DNA of 64,000 bases. Source: DATKQY01 sp035532475 (lineage in GTDB: Bacteria > Actinomycetota > Acidimicrobiia > Acidimicrobiales > Bog-793). The notes under the pieces are model-generated. The model was not told the origin of the DNA and did no database searches. It was given only the letters and a program-made list of their open reading frames with translations. The position numbers and the translations under genes were made by a program. Shown here one piece after another: positions 52,486-60,744 of the stretch; the first letter of the stretch is position 1, and each line of letters opens with the position of its first letter. Where the stretch lies: the NCBI GenBank assembly GCA_035532475.1, contig DATKQY010000003.1:11841-75840 (forward strand), in the 5' to 3' direction.

Positions 52486-52808
52486 GATCGCTACCCCGAT
52501 CTCGCACCCGCGAGCCGCTTGCTTCTCGGTGGCGCGGTCCAGCGGCTCCTCGGCACACGGGCGAAGCGGGTCCCGCGTCCGGTCGACACGGCCCCCGCAC
52601 TCGATGAGGCACGCGGGAGTGCCGGAGGACTGTCGCCGAGGTCGCCCCCGCCGGCACGGTGCCGTGCCGCTCGCCGCCGTCGTGCGGCCCGGTGACGGTC
52701 CGGGTCCGCACCCGGGCGACGATCTGCCCGCCGCGTTCGAGGGGGCTCGGCCTGCCGGTCACAGCGCCCGGCCCCGGCAGGTTTCGGAGCATGTGCGAGC
52801 ATCATCGC
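52486..52808. other. 323-bp stretch without an identifiable gene
   Basis: All six frames are of shadow type, with no family resemblance that I can find. It separates the phosphoesterase stub from the broken methyltransferase gene and is probably rearrangement debris. Confidence 0.5.
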
Positions 52809-53391
52809 GTGACACTCGCACGCGACGTCGCGGCGTTCGAGGAGCGGGCAGCGGGATACGAGCGTGGCTGGCTCGGACGACTGCACCACGCGATCGCCGA
52901 CCGCACCGCTGATCTCGCTCTCGCCGACTTGCCGACGCCGCTACCCGTGCTCGACGTCGGCGGCGGAACCGGCTACCTGCTGCGCCGGCTCGGCGCCCGG
53001 GTCCCCGGAGCGCTCGCTCTCGTGGGGATCGATCCCGCGCCCACGATGATCGATCCCCGGGAGCCTCGCCGGCGACGACCGGCTGCACTTCGCGATGGAG
53101 GTCGCGGAGCGGCTCCCCTTTCCCGACGGTGTCTTCGACCTCGTCGTGAGCACGACCTCGTTCGACCACCGGTCCGATCAGCGGGCCGGCGTCCTCGAGT
53201 GCGCCAGGATGCTCCGGCCAGGCGGGCGCCTGGTGCTCGTCGACCAGTTCTCGGCGTGGCTCGGGCCGGCGCTCGTCACCGGCCGCGCACGAGACGTCGC
53301 GCCGATCGCCTCCTCGGCGCTGCCGGGCTTCGGGCGCCGGAATGGCACGACCTATACGCAGTGATCATCCGGGCGGTCACCGCTACCAAAA
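52809..53391 (+). pseudogene. SAM-dependent methyltransferase with two frameshifts
   Basis: A class I methyltransferase can be rebuilt from three pieces: frame 1 with LPVLDVGGGTGYLLRRLGA and LVGIDPAPTMI (motifs I and II), frame 2 from about 53065 with FAMEVAERLPFPDGVFDLVV and ARMLRPGGRLVLVDQF, and frame 1 again from about 53300 with LLGAAGLRAPEWHDLYAVII. Two indels thus break it, near 53060 and 53300. It resembles the small Methyltransf_11 proteins. Probably inactive. Confidence 0.65.
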
Positions 53392-53556
53392 GCGCCCGGC
53401 TCGTCGCGCCCGCCGGTTACCGTGAGACGGAGCCGCTCTTCGCGCGATGCCGGCGCGCCCTGGGTGGCGCACGACCACAGGACCTTCGATCGGTCCGCAC
53501 GACCCGGTCGCGCCAACCGGTGCCCCCGGAGCGGTCGGCGGCTCCGCCGACTCGGA
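53392..53556. other. Right margin of the accessory region
   Basis: No gene is supported in these 165 bp. The segment lies between the broken methyltransferase and the stop of the GntR regulator and probably marks the end of the accessory DNA. Confidence 0.4.
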
Positions 53557-54318
53557 TCAAGTGGTCGTGTCGTCGGCCGAGGAGCGCATCGCACCCATCA
53601 GGTTGTCGGTGACGCGCGACAGGTGCCCCTCCATGGCTGCCACGGCCCGTTCGAGCTCGCGGGAGCGCAGCGCGTCGACGAGCGCCCGGTGGTCCTCTTG
53701 GTAGGTGCTGCGGCGCTGGCGCGAGTCGTTGCGCCGCTTCATGTTCCCCCAGAACTGACCCCGCCTGGCGGACTCGACCGCGCCGTACATCCTGAGGAGC
53801 AGCGGGCTGTGCGCGGCGGCGACGATCGCGTGGTGCAGCGCATAGTCCCACGCCTCGAACTCCTCGCTGGTCTCGGCGGCATCTCCGCCGTCGAGGCAGC
53901 GCTGCATCTCATCGAAGTCGCGCGCCGTCGCCCATGCGACGACCATCGCGAGCGCGTGTGGCTCGATGAGCCTGCGAACAGCCATCACATCGGCGGGACC
54001 GACGTCGTCGGGGCGCTGCGCCGCGCCGTCGGGGCGAACCTCGGCGAGGTGGACCGCCTGCTCCGGCGCCTGGAGGAACGTGCCCCGGCCGACCTCCCTC
54101 GACACCTGGCCGCGCGCCTCGAGCAGGCCGAGGGCGTGACGCACCGCGGTCCTCGTGACGCGCAGGTCGGACGCGAGCTGGCGCTCGGTCGGCAAGCGAT
54201 CGCCAGGACCGGCGCCGGACCTCGCGCACTCCTCGAGGATCAGCTCCGCGAGCTCGCGGCCGGCGGCGGCCGGCAGCGCTCGCACCTCAGTACGGCTGCT
54301 GTCCATCTGGTGTGCCAT
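53557..54318 (-). CDS. FadR-subfamily GntR transcriptional regulator
   Basis: A 253-residue regulator with an N-terminal winged helix (PGDRLPTERQLASDLRVTRTAV, GLLEARGQVSREVGRGTFL) and a C-terminal all-helical FCD ligand-binding domain (DVMAVRRLIEPHALAMVVAW, YALHHAIVAAAHSPLL, EDHRALVDALRSRELERAV). FCD proteins usually bind a carboxylate. It is divergent from the fumarylacetoacetate-hydrolase gene and the ABC operon and is the obvious candidate for their repressor. Start ATG 54318; a TTG at 54354 is less likely. Confidence 0.9.
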   Translation of the reverse strand: MAHQMDSSRTEVRALPAAAGRELAELILEECARSGAGPGDRLPTERQLASDLRVTRTAVRHALGLLEARGQVSREVGRGTFLQAPEQAVHLAEVRPDGAAQRPDDVGPADVMAVRRLIEPHALAMVVAWATARDFDEMQRCLDGGDAAETSEEFEAWDYALHHAIVAAAHSPLLLRMYGAVESARRGQFWGNMKRRNDSRQRRSTYQEDHRALVDALRSRELERAVAAMEGHLSRVTDNLMGAMRSSADDTTT

Positions 54319-54350
54319 GCGTCGCGCCGTCTTCCGCTCTGGTCCGATTG

Positions 54351-54361
54351 TCAACCAATCC
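54351..54361. promoter_or_regulatory. Repeated motif TCAACCAATCC, copy 1
   Basis: The 11-mer occurs here and again at 54469-54479, on both sides of the operon promoter in the divergent region. It contains the TTGGT/ACCAA core known from GntR/FadR operators, so it may be the binding site of the adjacent regulator. Confidence 0.45.
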
Positions 54362-54406
54362 TACCTATCCTGCCGGGCAGCTCACAAGGGTTGACCGAGC
54401 GCGCCG

Positions 54407-54436
54407 TTGACGCCGCAGAGTGGCGGGGTTTACAGT
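54407..54436 (+). promoter_or_regulatory. Promoter of the hydrolase/ABC transporter unit
   Basis: TTGACG (54407-54412) and TACAGT (54431-54436) are separated by 18 nt, a good match to the housekeeping consensus. The start codon is 165 nt downstream, leaving a long leader with the second 11-mer and a CCGA-CTAA-TCGG palindrome (54447-54458). Confidence 0.6.
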
Positions 54437-54468
54437 CAGGGCCAATCCGACTAATCGGAACCAAGTGC

Positions 54469-54479
54469 TCAACCAATCC
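54469..54479. promoter_or_regulatory. Repeated motif TCAACCAATCC, copy 2
   Basis: Exact second copy of the 11-mer, about 33 nt downstream of the -10, a position suited to repression. Confidence 0.45.
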
Positions 54480-54601
54480 GCTCATCGCGGCCTGCCGAGG
54501 GGACCAGCGGGCCCTCCTGCCGGTACATTGGCCGATGTTTCAGGAAGCTTGCCGTCGGACCAATTCTCCCGGCGTGCGACCAATCGAAGGGGTGCTCGAC
54601 C

Positions 54602-55507
54602 GTGAGACTCGCCACCATCGCAACCGCCGACGGCCTACGCCTGCACGTGAAGGGCGAGCGAGGATACGTCGACGTCGCCACTGCGACGGGCGAGGCCCGC
54701 TACGCCGAGCTGAACGCCGTGCTCGACGGTGGCCCCGAGGCGCTCGACGCCATCAGCAGGATCGCCGGGCGCGACGGCGTCGAGTACGCGGAGTCGGACT
54801 TCGGTCCCGCGGTGCCCGCACCGAACCGGGTGCTCTGCCTCGGCGTGAACTACCTCGAGCACGCCCTCGAAGGCGGTCGCAAGGCACCGACCTGGCCCGA
54901 GTCGTTCGTGCGGGGTGCCGGCTCGGTGGCGGCCCCCTTCGGTGATCTCGTGAAGCCGGCGCTGAGCCCGCACTTCGACTACGAGGGTGAGCTCGGGATC
55001 GTGATCGGCAGTGGCGGGCGCTACATCCCGGCCGAGAAGGCCCTCTCCGCCGTCGCAGGGTTCGTGGTCCTGAACGACGGATCGGCACGGGAATGGCAAC
55101 GTGCGGCGACCCAGTGGACGCCGGGCAAGAACTTCGACGGAACGATGCCGATCGGCCCGGAGGTCGTCACGGTCGACGAGGTCGACGTCTCGGACGTGGA
55201 GCTCACGACGCGCCTGAACGGCGAGGTCATGCAGAACGCGCGCACCTCCCAGATGATCGTCAATGTTCCGAGCACCATCGAGTACCTGTCCTCGTTCACC
55301 ACCCTGCGCCCCGGTGACGTGATCGCGACCGGGACGCCCGGGGGTGTCGGCTTCGCGAGGACCCCTCCCGTGTGGCTGCAGCCGGGGGACCTCATCGAGG
55401 TGACGATCGAAGGCATCGGTCGGATCGCCAACCGCGTCGTCGCGGAGGAGGCCGAGCTCTCCGGCTGGCGGTGGGTCCCGCCGTCGTCGAAGGGAGCGTC
55501 GCTGTAG
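54602..55507 (+). CDS. Fumarylacetoacetate hydrolase family protein
   Basis: A 301-residue FAH-fold enzyme. Conserved blocks are RVLCLGVNYLEHALE, KPALSPHFDYEGELGIVIG (the E-x-E metal ligands), VLNDGSAREWQ, KNFDGTMPIGPEVV, and PGDVIATGTPGGVGFA. Family members hydrolyse, decarboxylate or isomerise acyl-pyruvate-type ketoacids from aromatic breakdown. The substrate is not determinable; the ABC importer downstream may bring in the precursor. GTG start. It is the first gene after the promoter at 54407. Confidence 0.92.
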   Translation: MRLATIATADGLRLHVKGERGYVDVATATGEARYAELNAVLDGGPEALDAISRIAGRDGVEYAESDFGPAVPAPNRVLCLGVNYLEHALEGGRKAPTWPESFVRGAGSVAAPFGDLVKPALSPHFDYEGELGIVIGSGGRYIPAEKALSAVAGFVVLNDGSAREWQRAATQWTPGKNFDGTMPIGPEVVTVDEVDVSDVELTTRLNGEVMQNARTSQMIVNVPSTIEYLSSFTTLRPGDVIATGTPGGVGFARTPPVWLQPGDLIEVTIEGIGRIANRVVAEEAELSGWRWVPPSSKGASL

Positions 55508-55607
55508 GGACGCGGGTGTCCGGCCGTCGGGTCGCCCCGGACGTGCCGGCGGACGCGCCGTGGCGATCGGTGGGATGCGCCCGGGCGTGGAGATGTAGGA
55601 GCAATAT

Positions 55608-55655
55608 CGGACAGCTAACAGGCAGGAACACCGGACAACCAACAGGCAAGAACAA
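55608..55655 (+). repeat. Two imperfect 24-bp tandem repeats upstream of the binding-protein gene
   Basis: CGGACAGCTAACAGGCAGGA and CGGACAACCAACAGGCAAGA, each followed by ACA and offset by 24 nt, end 12 nt before the ATG. They may be direct-repeat operator sites or a slippage product. Confidence 0.7.
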
Positions 55656-55666
55656 AGGGGGGATAC

Positions 55667-57055
55667 ATGTTCCACGGCAATGCAAGGGGGAGCATTGGCA
55701 AGCCGGGAGGACGACAGGTGCCGACGGGCCCCACCCGGCGACACGCCCGTCGTACCATCCCGCTCGCCGCGGCATCGGCGGTGCTGGCGATGAGCATGGT
55801 GGCCATCGGTGCGGCGTCGAGCGCTTCGACGGCGCCGAAGGCGGCTTCGGGCGCGACCCTCACGGTCGCCGACGTGGCACCGTTCACCGGTACCGATGCG
55901 GCGCTCGGGCCGACATATCTCGTCTCGTGTGACGCTGCGACGACGACCATCAACAACGCCGGCGGCGTTCTCGGTCACAAGCTCGCGTGCAAGGCCGTCG
56001 ACACCCGCGGCGACCCCGCCGACGCCGTGCCAGCCGTTCGGCAGATGTACGCCTCGACGTCCAACCTCGTCCTGGTGATCGGCTGCACCTCGGACGAAGC
56101 GGCCTCGGTCGTGCCGATCCTGAACGCCAACAAGACGGTCACCTTCTGTATGACGGGCCAGTCCGAGTTCGACCACACGCACTTCCAGTACTTCTACCGC
56201 CTCGTCCCGCCGGACCTGGAGGAGTCGTACGCGATGGTGGCCATCGCGCACTACATGAAGCACTACAAGCGCGTGGCGCTCGCCTTCGGCAACGACATCG
56301 GCTCACAGACCTTCGTCGGACCGGCGATCGCTGCGATCAAGCTCGCCGGCCAGAAGCTCGTCGCCAACGAGACGCTCGACCTCTCCGCCACGACGTTCCG
56401 GACCGAGGCGGCAAAGATCGTCGCGGCGAAGCCCGACGTGATCCTCACGGAGGCGCTCGGCCCAGCTGAGGCGTCATTCCTGTCGGAGGTCAAGCAGCTG
56501 AACGGGAACAAGGTGATCCCGGTCATCGGCACCTCCGCCACCATCTCGCCCGACTGGTACAAGTCGGTCGCCGCCGCGGTCGGCGCGAGCACCCTCTCGA
56601 GCACCTTCTTGGCGGACAACCTCGTCGTCGAGACGAGCGGGCCCGCCTACTCGGTGTTCTCGAAGGCGATCCTCGGCGAGAAGGGCAAGGTCGGCAACAC
56701 GGGGAACTTCAGCACCTACCTGACCGCCCCGGGCGCCGTCCACCTCTATGACGGGATCAACCTGGCGGCGCTGGCGATGATCGAGGCGAAGAGCACGTTG
56801 CCGAGCGTGTACCGCTCCTACGTCGAAAAGATCGGCAATGGGGTGCCCGGCGCGACCGTCGTCCACTCCTTTGCCCAGGGCGCCGCGTTGCTGAAGAAGG
56901 GGAAGCACATCCGCTACGAGGGACCCGGCGGACCGACGAACTTCGACAGCTATCACGACTCGACCGGGATCTTCCAGGTCGACAAGTACAGCCCCTCGGG
57001 TCAGGTCGCCGTGGTGGCCAACATCCCGACCACCGAGCTGCGGGCGCTCTCCTGA
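55667..57055 (+). CDS. ABC transporter substrate-binding protein, branched-chain amino acid type
   Basis: A 462-residue exported binding protein of the Peripla_BP_6 (LivJ-like) family. The signal region is TRRHARRTIPLAAASAVLAM with cleavage near residue 50. Lobe motifs are TLTVADVAPFTGTDAALGP, NNAGGVLGHKLACKAVDTRG and VIGCTSDEAASVVPIL. There is no lipobox cysteine, so anchoring is unclear. The ligand could be an amino acid, amide or aromatic acid. ATG with an AAGGGGGG site 5 nt upstream; the GTG at 55718 is an alternative start. Confidence 0.9.
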   Translation: MFHGNARGSIGKPGGRQVPTGPTRRHARRTIPLAAASAVLAMSMVAIGAASSASTAPKAASGATLTVADVAPFTGTDAALGPTYLVSCDAATTTINNAGGVLGHKLACKAVDTRGDPADAVPAVRQMYASTSNLVLVIGCTSDEAASVVPILNANKTVTFCMTGQSEFDHTHFQYFYRLVPPDLEESYAMVAIAHYMKHYKRVALAFGNDIGSQTFVGPAIAAIKLAGQKLVANETLDLSATTFRTEAAKIVAAKPDVILTEALGPAEASFLSEVKQLNGNKVIPVIGTSATISPDWYKSVAAAVGASTLSSTFLADNLVVETSGPAYSVFSKAILGEKGKVGNTGNFSTYLTAPGAVHLYDGINLAALAMIEAKSTLPSVYRSYVEKIGNGVPGATVVHSFAQGAALLKKGKHIRYEGPGGPTNFDSYHDSTGIFQVDKYSPSGQVAVVANIPTTELRALS

Positions 57056-57100
57056 TCACTCGCTTCTGATCCGAGGAGCCGCATCGCCCCGTGGGGCGGG

Positions 57101-57133
57101 GGAGGGGGGCCGGGCATGTCCCGGCTCCCCTCC
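57101..57133 (+). terminator. Intercistronic hairpin after the binding-protein gene
   Basis: A 14-bp stem (GGAGGGGGGCCGGG with CCCGGCTCCCCTCC, one G-T pair) and CATGT loop lie between the binding-protein and permease genes. With no T-tract it is more likely a stabiliser or partial attenuator, raising binding-protein levels above the permeases. Confidence 0.6.
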
Positions 57134-57192
57134 GTGGCACCGCTGAACGGCGAGATGCGGACCGGACCGACGCTCGAAAGGCAACGCACCAC

Positions 57193-58059
57193 TTGAGCAT
57201 CTTCATCGCCTCCATTGCTTTCGGTCTTGTGACCTCCGCGGTCCTCGCCCTCGCATCTGTCGGCTTCACGCTGCAGTTCGCCGTGACGAACGTCCTCAAT
57301 CTCGCCTACGGCGCGGTGATGATCGCCTCGGCGTTCATCGCCTACGCGGTGAACCAGGCGGGGGTGAACGTCTGGATCGCCGCGGTGGTCGCCGCACTCA
57401 CCGGCGCGGTCTTCTCCCTCTTCTTGAACAACGTCGTCTACACACCGTTCCAGCGGCGTGGCACGTCCCCGATCGCGATGGTGATCGTCGCCCTCGGTAT
57501 GACCCTGATCCTCGAATTCGGCACGCAGGCGATCGCCGGCGGAACGAACGTCTCCTTCACGATGGGCCAGGGCCCGACCTTCCAGGCCGGCTCGTTCCAG
57601 CTGACGGGGGTCCAGCTGGCGATCATCATCCTGAGCGTCGTGTCGATGCTGGGCATCCACGTGCTCATCCGCTTCACGCGCCTCGGCAAGGCGATGCGCG
57701 CCACCGCGGCCAACCGCAATCTCGCCCGCAACTGCGGCATCCGCACGGACCGCGTCGTCACGCTCACCTGGCTCATCACAGGGGCCCTGTGCGGTCTTGC
57801 CGGCGCGGTCTTCGCCATGGACGCCGGAACCTTCGGGGCGACGAGCACCGACCTGTTCCTCGTGCTCATCCTCGCCGCCGTCTTCCTCGGAGGTCCCGGC
57901 GAACCCTACGGCGCCATGCTCGGCGCGCTCGTGATCGGGCTCGCCACCGAGGTCAGCGCCGCCTTCATCGTCCCGGACTACAAGGACGTGATCGCGTTCG
58001 TCATCCTGCTCGCCATGCTCGCCGTGCGCCCGACCGGGCTGCTCGGCGCGCGGACCTGA
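57193..58059 (+). CDS. livH: Branched-chain-type ABC permease, LivH-like
   Basis: A 288-residue permease with about eight hydrophobic segments. The family signature is VGFTLQFAVTNVLNLAYGAV at the N-terminus, then RRGTSPIAMVIVALGMTLIL, the cytoplasmic coupling loop GKAMRATAANRNLARNCGI, and FLGGPGEPYGAMLGALVIG. The TTG start with GAAAGG 11 nt upstream fits the hydrophobic N-terminus; the longer frame from 57091 is Arg-rich. The next gene starts 22 nt downstream. Confidence 0.9.
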   Translation: MSIFIASIAFGLVTSAVLALASVGFTLQFAVTNVLNLAYGAVMIASAFIAYAVNQAGVNVWIAAVVAALTGAVFSLFLNNVVYTPFQRRGTSPIAMVIVALGMTLILEFGTQAIAGGTNVSFTMGQGPTFQAGSFQLTGVQLAIIILSVVSMLGIHVLIRFTRLGKAMRATAANRNLARNCGIRTDRVVTLTWLITGALCGLAGAVFAMDAGTFGATSTDLFLVLILAAVFLGGPGEPYGAMLGALVIGLATEVSAAFIVPDYKDVIAFVILLAMLAVRPTGLLGART

Positions 58060-58081
58060 CCGGAGCGAGGGCCTTGCGCCG

Positions 58082-59920
58082 ATGATCTACTACCTCACCA
58101 CGCTGCTCGTCTACGGGGGCGTCGACGCGATCGCCTGCCTCGGGCTCAGCCAGCAGTTCGGCGTCGCCGGCGTGACGAACTTCGGGTTCATCATCTTCCA
58201 GGCCGCTGGCGCCTACGCGGCGGGCGTCCTGTCCCTCCCCTCCGACAGCGCCAACGGCGCGTTCCAGAGCTACGTCGGCGGCCTGCACCTCCCGTTCCCC
58301 TTTCCCTTGATCGGCGCGGCGATCGTCGGCGGGCTGCTGGCACTGCCGTTCGCGTCGATCGTCGGCAAGCGGCTGCGCGGCGACTTTGCCGCCATCGGGC
58401 TGCTCGTGACCGCCGTGATGGCGAACCTCCTCGTCACCAACTACCGACCCTTCCTCAACGGTGCAGCCGGGCTCTCCCTCGTGCCGTCACCGCTCGGCGG
58501 TCTGATGAACCCCCAGTCCGTCGGCTACCAATGGGGCTACAGCGCCGTGGCGGTCGTGCTGGCGGCGCTCACCTACCTGTTCGTCACCCGGATCACCAAC
58601 TCCCCCTACGGCCGGACGCTGCGCGCGATGCGCGACAACGACATCGTCGCCGACTCCCTCGGCAAGAATCTCCGCTCGCTGCGCACCTCCTCCCTCGTCG
58701 TCGGCGGCGCGATCGCGGGGCTGAGCGGCGGGATGCTCGTCGGGTTCATCAACCTCTGGGACCCGCAGGCGTGGGGCTACGCAGAGACGATCGTCCTGTT
58801 CGCCGCGGTCATCATCGGCGGGCTCGGCAACCACCGCGGGGCCGTCCTCGGCGCGATCGTCGTTCCGCTCGGCTTTGAGGAGGCGAGCCGCTACATCCCC
58901 GCCATCGGCAACCCGGGCCTGATCCCGGCCCTCCAGTGGGTGGCCATCGGCCTCCTCATCGTGCTCTTCCTCTGGTTCAGGCCCCAGGGCATCCTGCCCG
59001 AGCGCAGACGGATCATCGCCGGCCAGGCCTTCACCGAGCAGAGCACGGCGCCCGACCCGACCGGCGCGGGGCAGCGCGTCGGCCGGGTCCTCGACGTCGA
59101 CGCGGCCCCGCCGCCGTCGACGGCCCCCGTCCGGCTTCGGGTCCGGAGCGACGCCGACGCCCGCGACATCATCCTCGAGACGGTCGGGCTCGTCCGTGCC
59201 TTCGAGGGAGTGCGGGCCGTCGACGGCGTCTCGATCGCGTTCCAGCGCGGGCAGCTGACCGGCCTGATCGGCCCGAACGGCGCCGGAAAGTCCACCACGC
59301 TCGCCATGCTCGCCGGAACCCTTCCGGTGACCGAGGGACGCATCCTCTACCGGGGCGAGGACGTAACGCAGATTCCAGCCTTCCGGCGGGCCCGGTCGGG
59401 TCTGGTACGGACCTTCCAGCTCGCCAGCGAGTTCAAGAAGCTGACGGTCATGGAGAACCTGCTCACCGCCGTTCCCGACCAACGCGGTGACACCTTCCGC
59501 GCCGCCGTGCTCGGTCGGCGCTACTGGGGGCGCCAAGAGCATGAGGCGACCGAACGGGCCAAGCAGATGCTCGAGGAGTTCGGCTTGTCGGCGCTCGCCG
59601 ACCGCTACGCGGGGGACCTGAGCGGCGGGCAGCGCCGCCTCGTCGAGATCATGCGCTCGTTGATGGCCGAGCCGGAGGTGCTCCTCCTCGACGAGCCGAT
59701 GGCGGGTGTGCACCCGCGGCTCGCCCACCAGATCGGCGAGCGGCTGGTCGGGCTCTGCGGGAAGGGCATGACGATCGTGATGGTCGAGCACGAGCTGGCG
59801 ATCATGGACGAGTTCTGCGACCCGGTCGTGGTGATGGCCGAAGGCCGCGTCCTCGCCCAGGGCACGATGGCGTCCCTGCGGGCGACGGAGGAAGTGGTGG
59901 AGGCATACCTTGTCGGCTGA
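58082..59920 (+). CDS. Fused LivM permease and LivG ATPase
   Basis: A 612-residue fusion. Residues 1-305 are the LivM-type permease (NFGFIIFQAAGAYAAGVL, RTLRAMRDNDIVADSLGKN, VLFAAVIIGGLGNHRGAV). After a Pro/Asp-rich linker (about 310-360) comes the LivG-type ATPase with Walker A IGPNGAGKSTTLAML, Q-loop in RTFQLASEFKKLTVMEN, signature LSGGQRRLVEIMR, Walker B VLLLDEPMAGVHP and H-loop MVEHELAIM. In most bacteria these are two genes. The ATG start overlaps nothing; the end overlaps livF by 11 nt. Confidence 0.93.
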   Translation: MIYYLTTLLVYGGVDAIACLGLSQQFGVAGVTNFGFIIFQAAGAYAAGVLSLPSDSANGAFQSYVGGLHLPFPFPLIGAAIVGGLLALPFASIVGKRLRGDFAAIGLLVTAVMANLLVTNYRPFLNGAAGLSLVPSPLGGLMNPQSVGYQWGYSAVAVVLAALTYLFVTRITNSPYGRTLRAMRDNDIVADSLGKNLRSLRTSSLVVGGAIAGLSGGMLVGFINLWDPQAWGYAETIVLFAAVIIGGLGNHRGAVLGAIVVPLGFEEASRYIPAIGNPGLIPALQWVAIGLLIVLFLWFRPQGILPERRRIIAGQAFTEQSTAPDPTGAGQRVGRVLDVDAAPPPSTAPVRLRVRSDADARDIILETVGLVRAFEGVRAVDGVSIAFQRGQLTGLIGPNGAGKSTTLAMLAGTLPVTEGRILYRGEDVTQIPAFRRARSGLVRTFQLASEFKKLTVMENLLTAVPDQRGDTFRAAVLGRRYWGRQEHEATERAKQMLEEFGLSALADRYAGDLSGGQRRLVEIMRSLMAEPEVLLLDEPMAGVHPRLAHQIGERLVGLCGKGMTIVMVEHELAIMDEFCDPVVVMAEGRVLAQGTMASLRATEEVVEAYLVG

Positions 59921-60701
59921 CCAGCGAGAGGCGGGCCCGGACGACCAGCCGAAGGTGCAGGGCGTCTCGCTCCGTACCGTCGAGGTGACCGCCGGCTACG
60001 GCGGGAGCCCGATCATCCACGGGGTGTCGGTCCACGTCGAGCCCGCCGAGGTCGTCTCCATCGTCGGCCCGAACGGCTCGGGCAAGAGCACGCTGTTGAA
60101 GAGCCTCGTCGGGATCGTGGACGTGCTCTCGGGTCAGGTGCTCGTCGGTGACCGGGACGTCACCAACTGGGCGCCGGAGGCGGTCGCCCGCATCGGTGTC
60201 GGCTACGTTCCCCAGGTCGACGACATCTTCAGCCCGCTCACCGTCCGGGAGAACCTGGAGATGGGTGGCTACCTTCTGCGGCCCCGTGAGGTGTCCGGAC
60301 GCGTCGAGCGCGTGCTGACGGTCTTTCCCCAGCTCCGGCGGATGCTCGGCCGGCGGGCCGGCAAGCTGAGCGGAGGCGAGCGGAAGATGCTCGCGATGGG
60401 TCGGGTCCTGATGCTCCAGCCGGCGCTCGTCGTCCTCGACGAGCCGACTGCGAACCTCGCGCCGATCGTGGCCCTGTCCGTGCTCCGGGACCACGTCCGC
60501 CAGCTCGCCTTGACGGGCGCGTCGGTCCTGATCGTCGAGCAGCGGGCCAAGGCGGTGCTCGAGATCTCGGACCGGACGTACGTGCTCGGCGGCGGCCAGC
60601 TCCGCATGGAGGGGACCCCCGCTGAGCTCGCCGCGAGCCCCGACTTCATCGAGTCGTTCCTCGGCGGCCAGGGGGCCACGGCGCGCGCCGCCGGCACCTG
60701 A
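59910..60701 (+). CDS. livF: Branched-chain-type ABC ATPase, LivF-like
   Basis: A 263-residue ATPase. Walker A SIVGPNGSGKSTLLKSLV, Q-loop VGYVPQVDDIFSPLTVREN, signature KLSGGERKMLAMGR, Walker B LVVLDEPTANLAP. Partner of the LivG domain in the previous gene. TTG start with GGAGG 9 nt upstream, inside the end of the fusion gene. The stop codon lies in the first unit of a 15-bp tandem repeat. Confidence 0.93.
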   Translation: MSADQREAGPDDQPKVQGVSLRTVEVTAGYGGSPIIHGVSVHVEPAEVVSIVGPNGSGKSTLLKSLVGIVDVLSGQVLVGDRDVTNWAPEAVARIGVGYVPQVDDIFSPLTVRENLEMGGYLLRPREVSGRVERVLTVFPQLRRMLGRRAGKLSGGERKMLAMGRVLMLQPALVVLDEPTANLAPIVALSVLRDHVRQLALTGASVLIVEQRAKAVLEISDRTYVLGGGQLRMEGTPAELAASPDFIESFLGGQGATARAAGT

Positions 60702-60744
60702 ACCGCCGGCACCTGAACCGCCGGCACCTGAAGCGCCGGCATCC
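60690..60744 (+). repeat. 15-bp tandem repeat across the livF stop
   Basis: GCCGGCACCTGAACC is repeated exactly twice, then with one change (GCCGGCACCTGAAGC), then a partial GCCGGCATCC. The first TGA is the livF stop; the unit also ends right at the start of the next gene. Confidence 0.9.

Noticed and set aside
53557..54354. TTG 54354 as start of the GntR regulator
   Set aside because: It would place a repeated operator-like motif inside the coding region; ATG 54318 gives a normal N-terminus.
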